This document shows, piece by piece, positions 44,368-51,493 of a stretch of 64,000 nt of DNA. The translations under genes were made by a program, and so were the position numbers. The notes under the pieces are model-generated. The model did not search any database. It was not told where the DNA came from and worked only from the letters and a program-made list of their open reading frames with translations. The DNA comes from DASSKA01 sp963839365 (GTDB lineage: Bacteria > Actinomycetota > Actinomycetes > Propionibacteriales > Nocardioidaceae). Location of the stretch: contig CAWIUT010000002.1 in NCBI GenBank assembly GCA_963839365.1, positions 248,001 to 312,000 on the forward strand, in the 5' to 3' direction. Position 1 is the stretch's first letter. Each line of letters begins with the position of its first letter.

Positions 44368-44913
44368 CTACATGCCGGTGCTGCCCTCGCCGCCGCCGGC
44401 CTGCTCGTCGAAGCTCTCGTGCTCGAGCAGGTGCAGCACCGGCACCCCGATCTTGCGGCGAGCCCGCGAGCTCCAGTCCATCTTGAAGAACTCCGCCACG
44501 ACGTGCGGACGGGTCATGATGATCACCTCGGCCGCACCGACCTCCTTGGCCCTGGCCGCCACTGCATCGATCGGGTCGACGTTCACGACCGTGCCGACGG
44601 CGTTGGCGCCCTCCTGCGTCAGCCGGTCCACGCACATCGAGACGTTGTCGCGGGCACGCTCGACGATCTCCTGCTGGACGTCCTCGAGATTGACGTCGCC
44701 CAGCATCACCGTCGGGGAGGCGAGCACCTCACTGGCGGCCAGGGAGCCCATGGCCGACTCCACCCGGGCCGCGGCGTCCTCGACGGGCAGGATGACGTGG
44801 TAGCGCACCGGCTGATCGACGCCCTCGTGCAGGCCGCGGACCTGGCGGGCGTCCACCGTGGACAGCGGCTCCTCGACGAGAAGCACCACGTCGTAGGTCT
44901 CGGGTTCCGTCAT
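44368..44913 (-). CDS. Usp-like Rossmann-fold protein of unknown function
   Basis: This 181-residue protein has alternating strands and helices (YDVVLLVEEPLS, VRYHVILPVEDA, AVGTVVNVDPIDAVAARAKEVGAAEVIIMTRPH, RKIGVPVLHLLEHESF), like a universal-stress-protein domain. The terminal ATP-binding GxxG...S pattern of true Usp proteins is not evident. Relatives in actinobacteria are often misannotated as indole-glycerol-phosphate synthase, for which there is no support here. GGAGG lies about 6-8 nt before ATG 44913. It is upstream-adjacent to ligC on the same strand order (ligC ends at 44929). Confidence 0.75.
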   Translation of the reverse strand: MTEPETYDVVLLVEEPLSTVDARQVRGLHEGVDQPVRYHVILPVEDAAARVESAMGSLAASEVLASPTVMLGDVNLEDVQQEIVERARDNVSMCVDRLTQEGANAVGTVVNVDPIDAVAARAKEVGAAEVIIMTRPHVVAEFFKMDWSSRARRKIGVPVLHLLEHESFDEQAGGGEGSTGM

Positions 44914-44928
44914 CGGGCCTCCGGCTCC

Positions 44929-46023
44929 TCAGGCGTTGGTGTCGAGAACCTTACCCAAGTCGTACCCGACCGGCTCGTCGAGCTGGTCGAACCGGCACGA
45001 CCCTGGTTCCCGGTCGGGACGCCAGCGCTTGAACTGCGCGGTGTGCCGGAACCGACGCCCCTCCATGTGGTCGTAGCCGACCTCGAGCACCCGCTCGGGC
45101 CGCAACGGAACGAAGGACAGGTCCTTGCCTGCGCTCCAACGGCTCTGGGTGCCCGGCACCCGGTCGGGGTTGGCGATCGCCCAGTCGCTCCACGCGCCCC
45201 ACGGGTGCTCGGAGAGGTCCCCCGCCACCAGTGCCTGCAGCTCGTCGACCAGCTCGGCGCGGCGCTTCGCGGTGAAGGAGGCGGCCACGCCGACGTGCTG
45301 CAGCCGGCCCCCGTCGTCGTACAGCCCGAGCAGCAGCGAGCCGAGCAGTGGCCGGTCCGGCGTCGACGTCTTGTGCAGCCGGTAGCCGGCCACCACCACG
45401 TCGGCGGTCCGGGCGTGCTTGATCTTCAGCATGGCCCGCACGTTGGGCTGGTAGGTGCCCGTCAGCGGCTTCGCGACCACTCCGTCGAGGCCGGCGCCCT
45501 CGAACCGGTTGAACCAGTCGGTCGCCTCGGCGGTGTCCCGCGTCGTGCGGGTCACGAAGACCGGGGCCCTGGTCCCGGCCAGCACCCGCTCGAGGCGGGC
45601 CCGGCGCTCCTCGAACGGCCTCCCGGTGAGCGCCTCCTCGTCGACGGCGAGCAGGTCGAAGGCGACGTACGACGCGGGGGTCTGCTCGGCCAGCAGCCGC
45701 ACCCGCGAGTCGGCGGGGTGGATCCGCTCCTGCAGCCGCTCGAACTCCAGCCGGCCGTCGAGGGCCACGAAGATCTCCCCGTCGAGGACACACCTCTCCG
45801 GCAGCGCCGTCCGCATTCCCTCGACGACCTCCGGGAAGTAGCGGGTCAGCGGCTTGGTGTTCCGGCTGGCCAGCTCCACCTCGTCCCCGTCCTTGAACAC
45901 GATGCAGCGGAAGCCGTCCCACTTCGGCTCGAACAGCAGGTCCCCGAACTTGCCCGGGTCGGGGATGGTCTTCACCGGCTTGGCCAGCATCGGCTGGACC
46001 GGCGGCATCACGGGAAGGCGCAT
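44929..46023 (-). CDS. ligC: ATP-dependent DNA ligase LigC
   Basis: This 364-residue minimal ATP-dependent ligase has the adenylation Lys34 in LFEPKWDGFRC (motif I), VLDGEIFVALDG (motif III), SYVAFDLLAVD (IIIa), GLDGVVAKPLTGTY (IV) and ADVVVAGYR after ML.KIKHA (V). An OB-fold C-terminus follows. It has no nuclease or polymerase domain, as in mycobacterial LigC, which acts with Prim-PolC in base-excision repair. ATG 46023 is 6 nt after TACGCT (46030-46035, minus strand), so it is leaderless. It is divergent from zapE. Confidence 0.93.
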   Translation of the reverse strand: MRLPVMPPVQPMLAKPVKTIPDPGKFGDLLFEPKWDGFRCIVFKDGDEVELASRNTKPLTRYFPEVVEGMRTALPERCVLDGEIFVALDGRLEFERLQERIHPADSRVRLLAEQTPASYVAFDLLAVDEEALTGRPFEERRARLERVLAGTRAPVFVTRTTRDTAEATDWFNRFEGAGLDGVVAKPLTGTYQPNVRAMLKIKHARTADVVVAGYRLHKTSTPDRPLLGSLLLGLYDDGGRLQHVGVAASFTAKRRAELVDELQALVAGDLSEHPWGAWSDWAIANPDRVPGTQSRWSAGKDLSFVPLRPERVLEVGYDHMEGRRFRHTAQFKRWRPDREPGSCRFDQLDEPVGYDLGKVLDTNA

Positions 46024-46059
46024 GTGCGAAGCGTAGTGAGGCGGCCCCGTGGCGACCAC

Positions 46060-46065
46060 TAGGCT
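46060..46065 (+). promoter_or_regulatory. -10 box for leaderless zapE-like gene
   Basis: TAGGCT is followed by 7 nt and then GTG 46073. It decides the start over GTG 46049, which would place the -10 inside the coding frame. Confidence 0.55.
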
Positions 46066-46072
46066 TGCGGAG

Positions 46073-47083
46073 GTGCCCATCTCGCTGTCCGAACGCGACC
46101 CGTCCGTGCCCCGGGAGCGGCTGCTCGCCGAGCTGCTCCCGCCGCCTCGGTTCGCCGACGCCGGCTTCGACTCCTACCACCCGGACCCGCAGCAGCCCTC
46201 GCAGCAGCAGGCGGTGGACCGGCTGAAGGAGTTCGCCGGCACGCTGGGTACGACGCCCAGGCGGACGGGGCTGTTCCGCAGGGCAAAGGCTCCGGAGGGC
46301 CCCGGCGGGATCTACCTCGACGGCGGGTACGGCGTGGGCAAGACCCACCTGCTCGCCGCGCTGTGGCACGCGGCGCCGGGTCCGAAGCTGTTCGCGACGT
46401 TCGTCGAGCTCACCCATCTGGTCGGGGTGCTCGGGTTCCACGACACAGTGGCCGTGCTCTCGTCGTACACCCTGGTGTGCATCGACGAGTTCGAGCTCGA
46501 CGACCCCGGGGACACCGTGCTGGTCTCCACGCTGCTGCGCCGGCTGCGGGAGGCCGGCGTCCGGCTCGCCGCCACCTCCAACACGCTGCCAGGCCGGCTC
46601 GGCGAGGGCCGGTTCGCCACCGAGGACTTCCTGCGCGAGATCCAGGGGCTTGCCGGGTCCTTCGAGTCGGTGCGCATCGACGGGGAGGACTACCGGCACC
46701 GCGGCGTGCCGGACGCCCCGCCTCCGCTCGACGTCGCCGCGGTGCGTGACCGCGCCACGTCCCCGGGCGCCAGCCTGGACCGGTTCCCGGAGCTGGCCAT
46801 GCACCTGTCCCGGCTGCACCCGTCGAAGTACGGCGCGCTGCTGGACGGCGTGCGGACCGTGTGCCTGCTCGACGTGCGGACCGTGGAGGACCAGAACACC
46901 GCACTACGGCTGGTGGTGCTCGCCGACCGGCTCTACGACCGGAACCTGCCCGTGGCGGCGAGCGGTGCCGGCCTGGACGCGCTGTTCGCGGCGCCGCTGC
47001 TGCAGGGCGGCTACCGCAAGAAGTACCTGCGGGCAACGAGCCGGCTGGTGGCCTTGGCCCGCGAGGCCATCATGGAGGAGTGA
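46073..47083 (+). CDS. zapE: AFG1/ZapE-family ATPase
   Basis: This 336-residue AAA+-like P-loop ATPase has Walker A GIYLDGGYGVGKTHLL, Walker B LVCIDEFELDDPGD, sensor RLAATSNTLPG, the family-typical FATEDFLREIQGLAGSFESVRIDGEDYRHR and a C-terminal RATSRLVALARE. E. coli ZapE is a cell-division ATPase and eukaryotic Afg1 acts in mitochondria; the actinobacterial role is not established. The GTG start is leaderless. It is followed by a small membrane protein with a GTGA overlap. Confidence 0.88.
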   Translation: MPISLSERDPSVPRERLLAELLPPPRFADAGFDSYHPDPQQPSQQQAVDRLKEFAGTLGTTPRRTGLFRRAKAPEGPGGIYLDGGYGVGKTHLLAALWHAAPGPKLFATFVELTHLVGVLGFHDTVAVLSSYTLVCIDEFELDDPGDTVLVSTLLRRLREAGVRLAATSNTLPGRLGEGRFATEDFLREIQGLAGSFESVRIDGEDYRHRGVPDAPPPLDVAAVRDRATSPGASLDRFPELAMHLSRLHPSKYGALLDGVRTVCLLDVRTVEDQNTALRLVVLADRLYDRNLPVAASGAGLDALFAAPLLQGGYRKKYLRATSRLVALAREAIMEE

Positions 47084-47283
47084 AGGGCGAGACCCGGACG
47101 GCGGTGGTGCTGGCGGCGTTCTCCTTGGTGCGCTCGGCGCTGGTCGGCGGCACCGTGGTGGCGTTCCTGGCGCTGTCCGGTGCGGTGGGCAGGGGAGCGG
47201 TGCTGCTCTATGCCGGCCTGGTGGGCGTCGTCGCGATCGGGCTCGGGATCGGCTCCTACCTGCTGGCGCGCCGCGACCGATGA
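47080..47283 (+). CDS. Small two-helix membrane protein (67 aa)
   Basis: This protein has a short charged N-terminus (MKGETR) and two hydrophobic helices (TAVVLAAFSLVRSALVGGTVVAFLALSG and AVLLYAGLVGVVAIGLGIGSYLL), ending in the basic tail ARRDR, so both ends are probably cytoplasmic. The GTG start overlaps the zapE stop (GTGA), with GAGGAG upstream inside zapE. Its function is unknown; co-translation suggests it might anchor or regulate the ZapE-like ATPase. Confidence 0.75.
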   Translation: MKGETRTAVVLAAFSLVRSALVGGTVVAFLALSGAVGRGAVLLYAGLVGVVAIGLGIGSYLLARRDR

Positions 47284-47332
47284 GCCCGGGTGGCAGCCCG
47301 GTCGCGGCCGGCGGGTAGGGAATACTGCGGGC

Positions 47333-48109
47333 ATGGCCGGCCTCCCCACCGTCAGCGCGACCCGCTACGTCGCCCCGTTGCGGGAGGGTGGCTCGCTGCC
47401 CGGGCTGGTGGAGGCCGACGACCTCGGCACCTACGTGTGCAAGTTCCGTGGTGCCGGGCAGGGGCTGAAGGCGCTGGTGGCAGAGGTGATCGTCGCCGAG
47501 CTGGGCCGGCGGCTGGGCATCCGCACCCCCGACCTGGTGCTGATCGACCTGGCCCGGGAGATCGGCCGCTACGAAGCAGACGGGGAGGTGCAGGGCCTGC
47601 TCACCGCCAGCCTCGGCCTCAACCTCGGGGTGGACTTCCTGCCCGGCTCGTTCGGGTACGACGCGAAGTGCGACCCCGACCCGGCGGTGGCCGCCCGGAT
47701 CCTGTGGCTGGACGCGTTGTGCGCCAACGTGGACCGAAGCTGGCGCAACCCGAACCTGCTGGTCTGGCACGGCGACCTGTGGGCGATCGACCACGGCGCC
47801 TGCCTGTGGTTCCACCACGCATGGTCGGGCGGGATCGGGTCTCCGGACCGGTTCGCCCGGCAGCCCTACGACCTGACCGACCACGTGCTCGCCGCCTACC
47901 GCGGCGGGCTGGGGGAGGCGGCCGGCGAGCTGGCGCCGCAGGTCACCGAGGACCTGCTGCGGACCGTGGTCGGCCTGGTGCCCGCGGAGTGGCTGGAGCC
48001 GGCGCCCGGCGCCGAGGACCCGGCCACGGTGCGCGCGGCCTACGTGGAGTTCTTGAAGGCCCGGGTCGTGGGGGAGCGGGCCTGGCTGCCGTTGGAGGGC
48101 GCGGCATGA
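47333..48109 (+). CDS. HipA-like kinase-domain protein (HipA_2)
   Basis: This 258-residue protein resembles the HipA C-terminal kinase fold. It has Lys in TYVCKFRGAGQGLKALVAEVIVAELGRRLG, a catalytic-loop-like WLDALCANVDRSWRNPNLLVW and a metal site WAIDHGACLWFHH (DFG-like). It lacks the HipA N-terminal domain and any HipB antitoxin neighbour. The next gene, DUF3037, overlaps it by 4 bp (ATGA), a recurrent pairing. ATG 47333 is 6 nt after AATACT, so it is probably leaderless. The substrate is unknown. Confidence 0.82.
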   Translation: MAGLPTVSATRYVAPLREGGSLPGLVEADDLGTYVCKFRGAGQGLKALVAEVIVAELGRRLGIRTPDLVLIDLAREIGRYEADGEVQGLLTASLGLNLGVDFLPGSFGYDAKCDPDPAVAARILWLDALCANVDRSWRNPNLLVWHGDLWAIDHGACLWFHHAWSGGIGSPDRFARQPYDLTDHVLAAYRGGLGEAAGELAPQVTEDLLRTVVGLVPAEWLEPAPGAEDPATVRAAYVEFLKARVVGERAWLPLEGAA

Positions 48110-48492
48110 CCAGCCCCCCCATGGGCTTCCAGTACGTCGTGCTGCGCTGCGTGCCGCGGGTGGACCGGGAGGAGTTCCTCAACGTGGGCGTGGTGGTCTA
48201 CTGCCAGGACGCCGGGTTCCTGCAGGCTGCCCAGCACGTGAACCGGGAGCGGCTTGCGGCGTTCAGCTCCGAGGTCGACCCCCAAGCGGTGTGCTCGGCG
48301 CTGGCCGCGATCGAGGCGGTGTGCCGCGGCGAGGAGTCGGCCGGGGACGCCGGCCGGGCCCCGAGGGGGGTCCGGTTCGGGTTCGTGAAGGCGCCGCGCT
48401 CCACCGTCGTACAACCGGGGCCGGTGCACGGGGGCGCCACCACCGACCCGGCCCGTGAGCTGGAGCACCTGATGGAGGTGCTGGTGCGCTGA
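48106..48492 (+). CDS. DUF3037 protein
   Basis: This 128-residue protein opens FQYVVLRCVPRVDREEFLNVGVVVYC, the DUF3037 signature, with ARELEHLMEVLV at the C-terminus. It is soluble and of unknown function. It is translationally coupled to the HipA-like kinase. The two proteins may act together as modifier and partner, an inference from the conserved pairing. It converges with lpdA, 7 bp between stops. Confidence 0.85.
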   Translation: MTSPPMGFQYVVLRCVPRVDREEFLNVGVVVYCQDAGFLQAAQHVNRERLAAFSSEVDPQAVCSALAAIEAVCRGEESAGDAGRAPRGVRFGFVKAPRSTVVQPGPVHGGATTDPARELEHLMEVLVR

Positions 48493-48499
48493 TCCCTCC

Positions 48500-49900
48500 T
48501 CAGAGGTTGATCATGTGCCCGGCGATGCCCTCGACGGCCTCCTTGACCGACTCGCCCAGCGTCGGGTGCGCGAACACGTTGCGGGCCACCTCGTCGGCGG
48601 TGAGGTCCCACCGCTGCGCCAGCGTCAGTGCGGGCAGCAGCTCGGTGACATCGGGGCCGATCATGTGCGCCCCGATGATCTCGTTGTACTTCGCGTCCGC
48701 GACGACCTTGACGAAGCCGACCTCCTCGCCGAGGCCCTTGGCCTTGCCGTTGGCCGAGAACGGGAACTTGGCGGTCTTGACGTCGTAGCCCCGCTCGCGG
48801 GCCTGCTCCTCGCTGTAGCCGAACGAGGCCACCTGCGGCTGGCAGTACGTCGCCCGCGGGATCATGTCGAACTCGATCTCCATGGTGTCCGCACCGGCGA
48901 TCGTCTCCGCAGCCACGACGCCCATCGCCTCGGCGGTGTGTGCGAGCATCAGCTTGCCGGTCACGTCGCCGATGGCGTAGACCCCATCGACGTTCGTGCG
49001 GCCGCGGGGGTCGACGGAGATCGCTCCGCGCTCGGTCAGCTGCACGCCGGCGGCCTCGAGGCCGAAGCCCTCCACGCGGGGCGCGAACCCGATGGCCTGC
49101 AGCACCTTGTCGGTCTCGATGACCTGCGGGTCGCCTCCACTGGCGGGGCTCACCGTGACCTTGACCTTGTCCCCGGAGTCGTCGATGGACTCGACCTTGG
49201 TGGACAGCATCACGTTGACGCCGAGCTTCTTGTACTGCCGCAGCAGCTCCTTGGAGATCTCGGCGTCCTCGGTGGGCACCATCCGGTCCAGGAACTCCAC
49301 GATGGTGACGTCGACCCCGAAGTTCTTCATCACGTAGGCGAACTCGACGCCGATGGCGCCGGAGCCGGCGATCACGATGCTCTCGGGCAGCGTGTCGTCG
49401 AGGATCTGCTCCTCGTAGGTGACCACCCGCTCCGACAGCGAGGTCCCCGGCACCAGCCGGGTGGTCGCGCCGGTGGCCAGGATCAGGTCGTCGTAGGTGA
49501 GCTGTGTGGTCCGGCCGTCGTGGCCCTGCACGTCCATCGTCTTCGTGCCGGTGAGCGTGCCCCAGCCGTGCACCTCGGTGATCTTGTTCTTCTTCATCAG
49601 GAAGTGCACGCCCTTGACGATGCTGTCCGACACCGACCGGCTGCGCGAGTGGGTCACCTTGAAGTCCATCGAGGCGTCACCGGAGATGCCGAACTTGTCC
49701 TTCTCGTGCGTGATGATGTGCGCGAGCTCGGCGTTGCGCAGCAGCGCCTTGGACGGGATGCACCCGACGTTGAGGCAGACGCCGCCCCAGTACTTGTTCT
49801 CGACCACCGCCGCGTTCTTGCCGAGCTGGGCGGCGCGGATCGCGGCGACGTACCCACCTGGGCCGGCGCCGAGGACGACGACATCGAAGTGCTGGCTCAT
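48500..49900 (-). CDS. lpdA: Dihydrolipoyl dehydrogenase
   Basis: This 466-residue flavoprotein is the E3 subunit of 2-oxoacid dehydrogenase complexes and reoxidises dihydrolipoamide with NAD+. It has the FAD motif VVVLGAGPGGYVAAIRAAQLG, the redox disulfide GGVCLNVGCIPSKALL, the NAD motif IVIAGSGAIGVEFAYVM, YAIGDVTGKLMLAHTA and the C-terminal His-Glu pair in FAHPTLGESVKEA. ATG 49900 is 6 nt after TAGGCT (49907-49912, minus strand) with GGAGG-complement-free spacing, so it is a leaderless candidate. Confidence 0.97.
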   Translation of the reverse strand: MSQHFDVVVLGAGPGGYVAAIRAAQLGKNAAVVENKYWGGVCLNVGCIPSKALLRNAELAHIITHEKDKFGISGDASMDFKVTHSRSRSVSDSIVKGVHFLMKKNKITEVHGWGTLTGTKTMDVQGHDGRTTQLTYDDLILATGATTRLVPGTSLSERVVTYEEQILDDTLPESIVIAGSGAIGVEFAYVMKNFGVDVTIVEFLDRMVPTEDAEISKELLRQYKKLGVNVMLSTKVESIDDSGDKVKVTVSPASGGDPQVIETDKVLQAIGFAPRVEGFGLEAAGVQLTERGAISVDPRGRTNVDGVYAIGDVTGKLMLAHTAEAMGVVAAETIAGADTMEIEFDMIPRATYCQPQVASFGYSEEQARERGYDVKTAKFPFSANGKAKGLGEEVGFVKVVADAKYNEIIGAHMIGPDVTELLPALTLAQRWDLTADEVARNVFAHPTLGESVKEAVEGIAGHMINL

Positions 49901-49941
49901 GGGAGGAGCCTATTCCGTGCCGGTTCGTCGGGATCGACCGG

Positions 49942-50685
49942 TCACACCGGGACCAGCTCGACCGCACCGACGGCGTAGCGGGCCAGAACGGTGCGGGCCA
50001 GCTCGGGGTCCGCGCCGAGCGGCTCGGACACGGCCACCGCTCCGGCCTCCAGCGCCAGCTCAGCGGCCCGGTTGGGCAGGGTCCCGGGGGCCAGGAACAG
50101 CGAGCCGACCGCGATGTGCCGCCGGCCCTCGTTCCGGAACGCGCGCACCGCCTCGCCAGTAGCCGGGGGAGCGGCCGAGGCGAACGCCGCGACCGTGGGC
50201 AACCGGTGCTTGTTGCCCCAGGCCCGCGCCAGCCGGGCCACCGCCTGGTTGGCCAGCGGGTTGGACGAGCCGGCGGCGGCCAGCACCAGCGCGTCCAGCT
50301 CGCGGACCCGGGCCTGCTTCAGCGCCGCGCGCAGCCGTTGGTCGAGCACCTCCAGGAACACCGGCTCCACCCCGAGGATGTGGGAGGCGCGGATCCGCAG
50401 CCCGGGGTGCCGGTCGGCGGCCGCGGTGACGGCCTCGGGGACGTCCACGGTGGCGTGGAACGCCTCGGTCAGCAGCAACGGAACCACCACGATCTCCTCG
50501 TGCCCGGCCCGCACCAGCCTGTCCACCACGGTGTCGAACGACGGGCGGGACAGGCCGAGGAAGGCCGGCTCGATGCGCAGGTCGGGGCGCATCGAGCGGA
50601 CCTGGTCGACCAGGGCGCGGATCGTCGTGGCGGAGCGGGGGTCGCGGCTGCCGTGGGCCAGTGCCACCAGTGCTGGAGCGGTCAT
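49942..50685 (-). CDS. Sirohydrochlorin chelatase-like (CbiX/SirB) protein
   Basis: This 247-residue protein has two CbiX-type repeats. The metal His is seen in LVALAHGSRDPRSATTIRAL and the second in VVPLLLTEAFHATVDVPEAV. It inserts Fe (sirohaem) or Co into sirohydrochlorin. Next to sulfite reductase, which needs sirohaem, iron insertion is the likely role. The start is ATG 50685, 61 bp after cysH on the same strand, so it belongs to the sulfur operon. Adjacent upstream frames are not used. Confidence 0.85.
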   Translation of the reverse strand: MTAPALVALAHGSRDPRSATTIRALVDQVRSMRPDLRIEPAFLGLSRPSFDTVVDRLVRAGHEEIVVVPLLLTEAFHATVDVPEAVTAAADRHPGLRIRASHILGVEPVFLEVLDQRLRAALKQARVRELDALVLAAAGSSNPLANQAVARLARAWGNKHRLPTVAAFASAAPPATGEAVRAFRNEGRRHIAVGSLFLAPGTLPNRAAELALEAGAVAVSEPLGADPELARTVLARYAVGAVELVPV

Positions 50686-50746
50686 GGGTGCTGCCTTTCT
50701 TCTCGGAAGCGGAGGGCCGACGGCGCTGTCGGGACGGTGAGAGGGT

Positions 50747-51493
50747 TCATCGGTGGATCCCGCACTCGGTCTTGGCGGTGTCCGCCCACCGGCCGCTGCG
50801 AGGGTCCTCGTCGGGGGCGACACGACGAGTGCACGGCCAGCAGCCGATCGAGGGGTACCCGTCGTACTGCAGCGGGTTGACGAGCACCCCGTGCTCGGCG
50901 ACGTACCGGCGCACCTGGTCCTCGGACCAGCGGGCAAGGGGTGAGACCTTGACCTTGCCGCGGGCCTCGTCCCAGCCGATCACCGGCGAGACCACCCGGT
51001 TCCGGGTCTCTGTCCGGCGCAGCCCGGTCGCCCACGCGTCGTAGCCGCGCAGCGCCTGCTCGAGCGGGCGGACCTTGCGCAGCGTGCAGCACAGGTCCGG
51101 GTCCCGGGCGTAGAGGTCCTTGCCGTACGCCGCGTCCTGCTCGGCGACGGTCTGCCCGGGCCGTACGGTGACCACGTCCACCGGCAGGGTGGCCGCCACC
51201 GCGTCGCGGGTGCCGATCGTCTCCGGGAAGTGGTAGCCGGTGTCCAGGAAGAGCACGTCGACGCCCGGCGCGACGGTGGCCGCGAGGTGTGCGAGCACCG
51301 CGTCGGCCATCGAGGAGGTGACGCAGAACCGGCCGCCGAACGTGGCCCCCGCCCACTCGAGGATCACCTCCGCAGGAGCCAGCTCGAGCTCGGCGCCGGC
51401 GTGCCGCACCAGGTCCTTCAGCTCCTCGCCGCGGCGCCCGTCGGTGCTGGTGCCCCGGAACGCCCGGGCCGCCGTGGTGGTCGCCGCGGTCAC
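50747..51493 (-). CDS. cysH: Assimilatory adenylylsulfate (APS) reductase
   Basis: This 248-residue reductase converts APS to sulfite. The FAD-synthase-like fold motif is SSMADAVLAHLAA. Two cysteine pairs, DLCCTLRKVRPL and IGCWPCTRRV, give the CC...CxxC signature of the 4Fe-4S cluster and so indicate APS rather than PAPS as substrate. The catalytic C-terminal Cys is in KTECGIHR. The GTG start overlaps the sulfite reductase stop (GTGA), so translation is coupled. Confidence 0.93.
   Translation of the reverse strand: MTAATTTAARAFRGTSTDGRRGEELKDLVRHAGAELELAPAEVILEWAGATFGGRFCVTSSMADAVLAHLAATVAPGVDVLFLDTGYHFPETIGTRDAVAATLPVDVVTVRPGQTVAEQDAAYGKDLYARDPDLCCTLRKVRPLEQALRGYDAWATGLRRTETRNRVVSPVIGWDEARGKVKVSPLARWSEDQVRRYVAEHGVLVNPLQYDGYPSIGCWPCTRRVAPDEDPRSGRWADTAKTECGIHR

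Noticed and set aside
44368..44913. Indole-3-glycerol-phosphate synthase annotation
   Set aside because: There is no TIM-barrel phosphate-binding or catalytic Lys/Glu motif; the strand-helix pattern is Usp/Rossmann-like.
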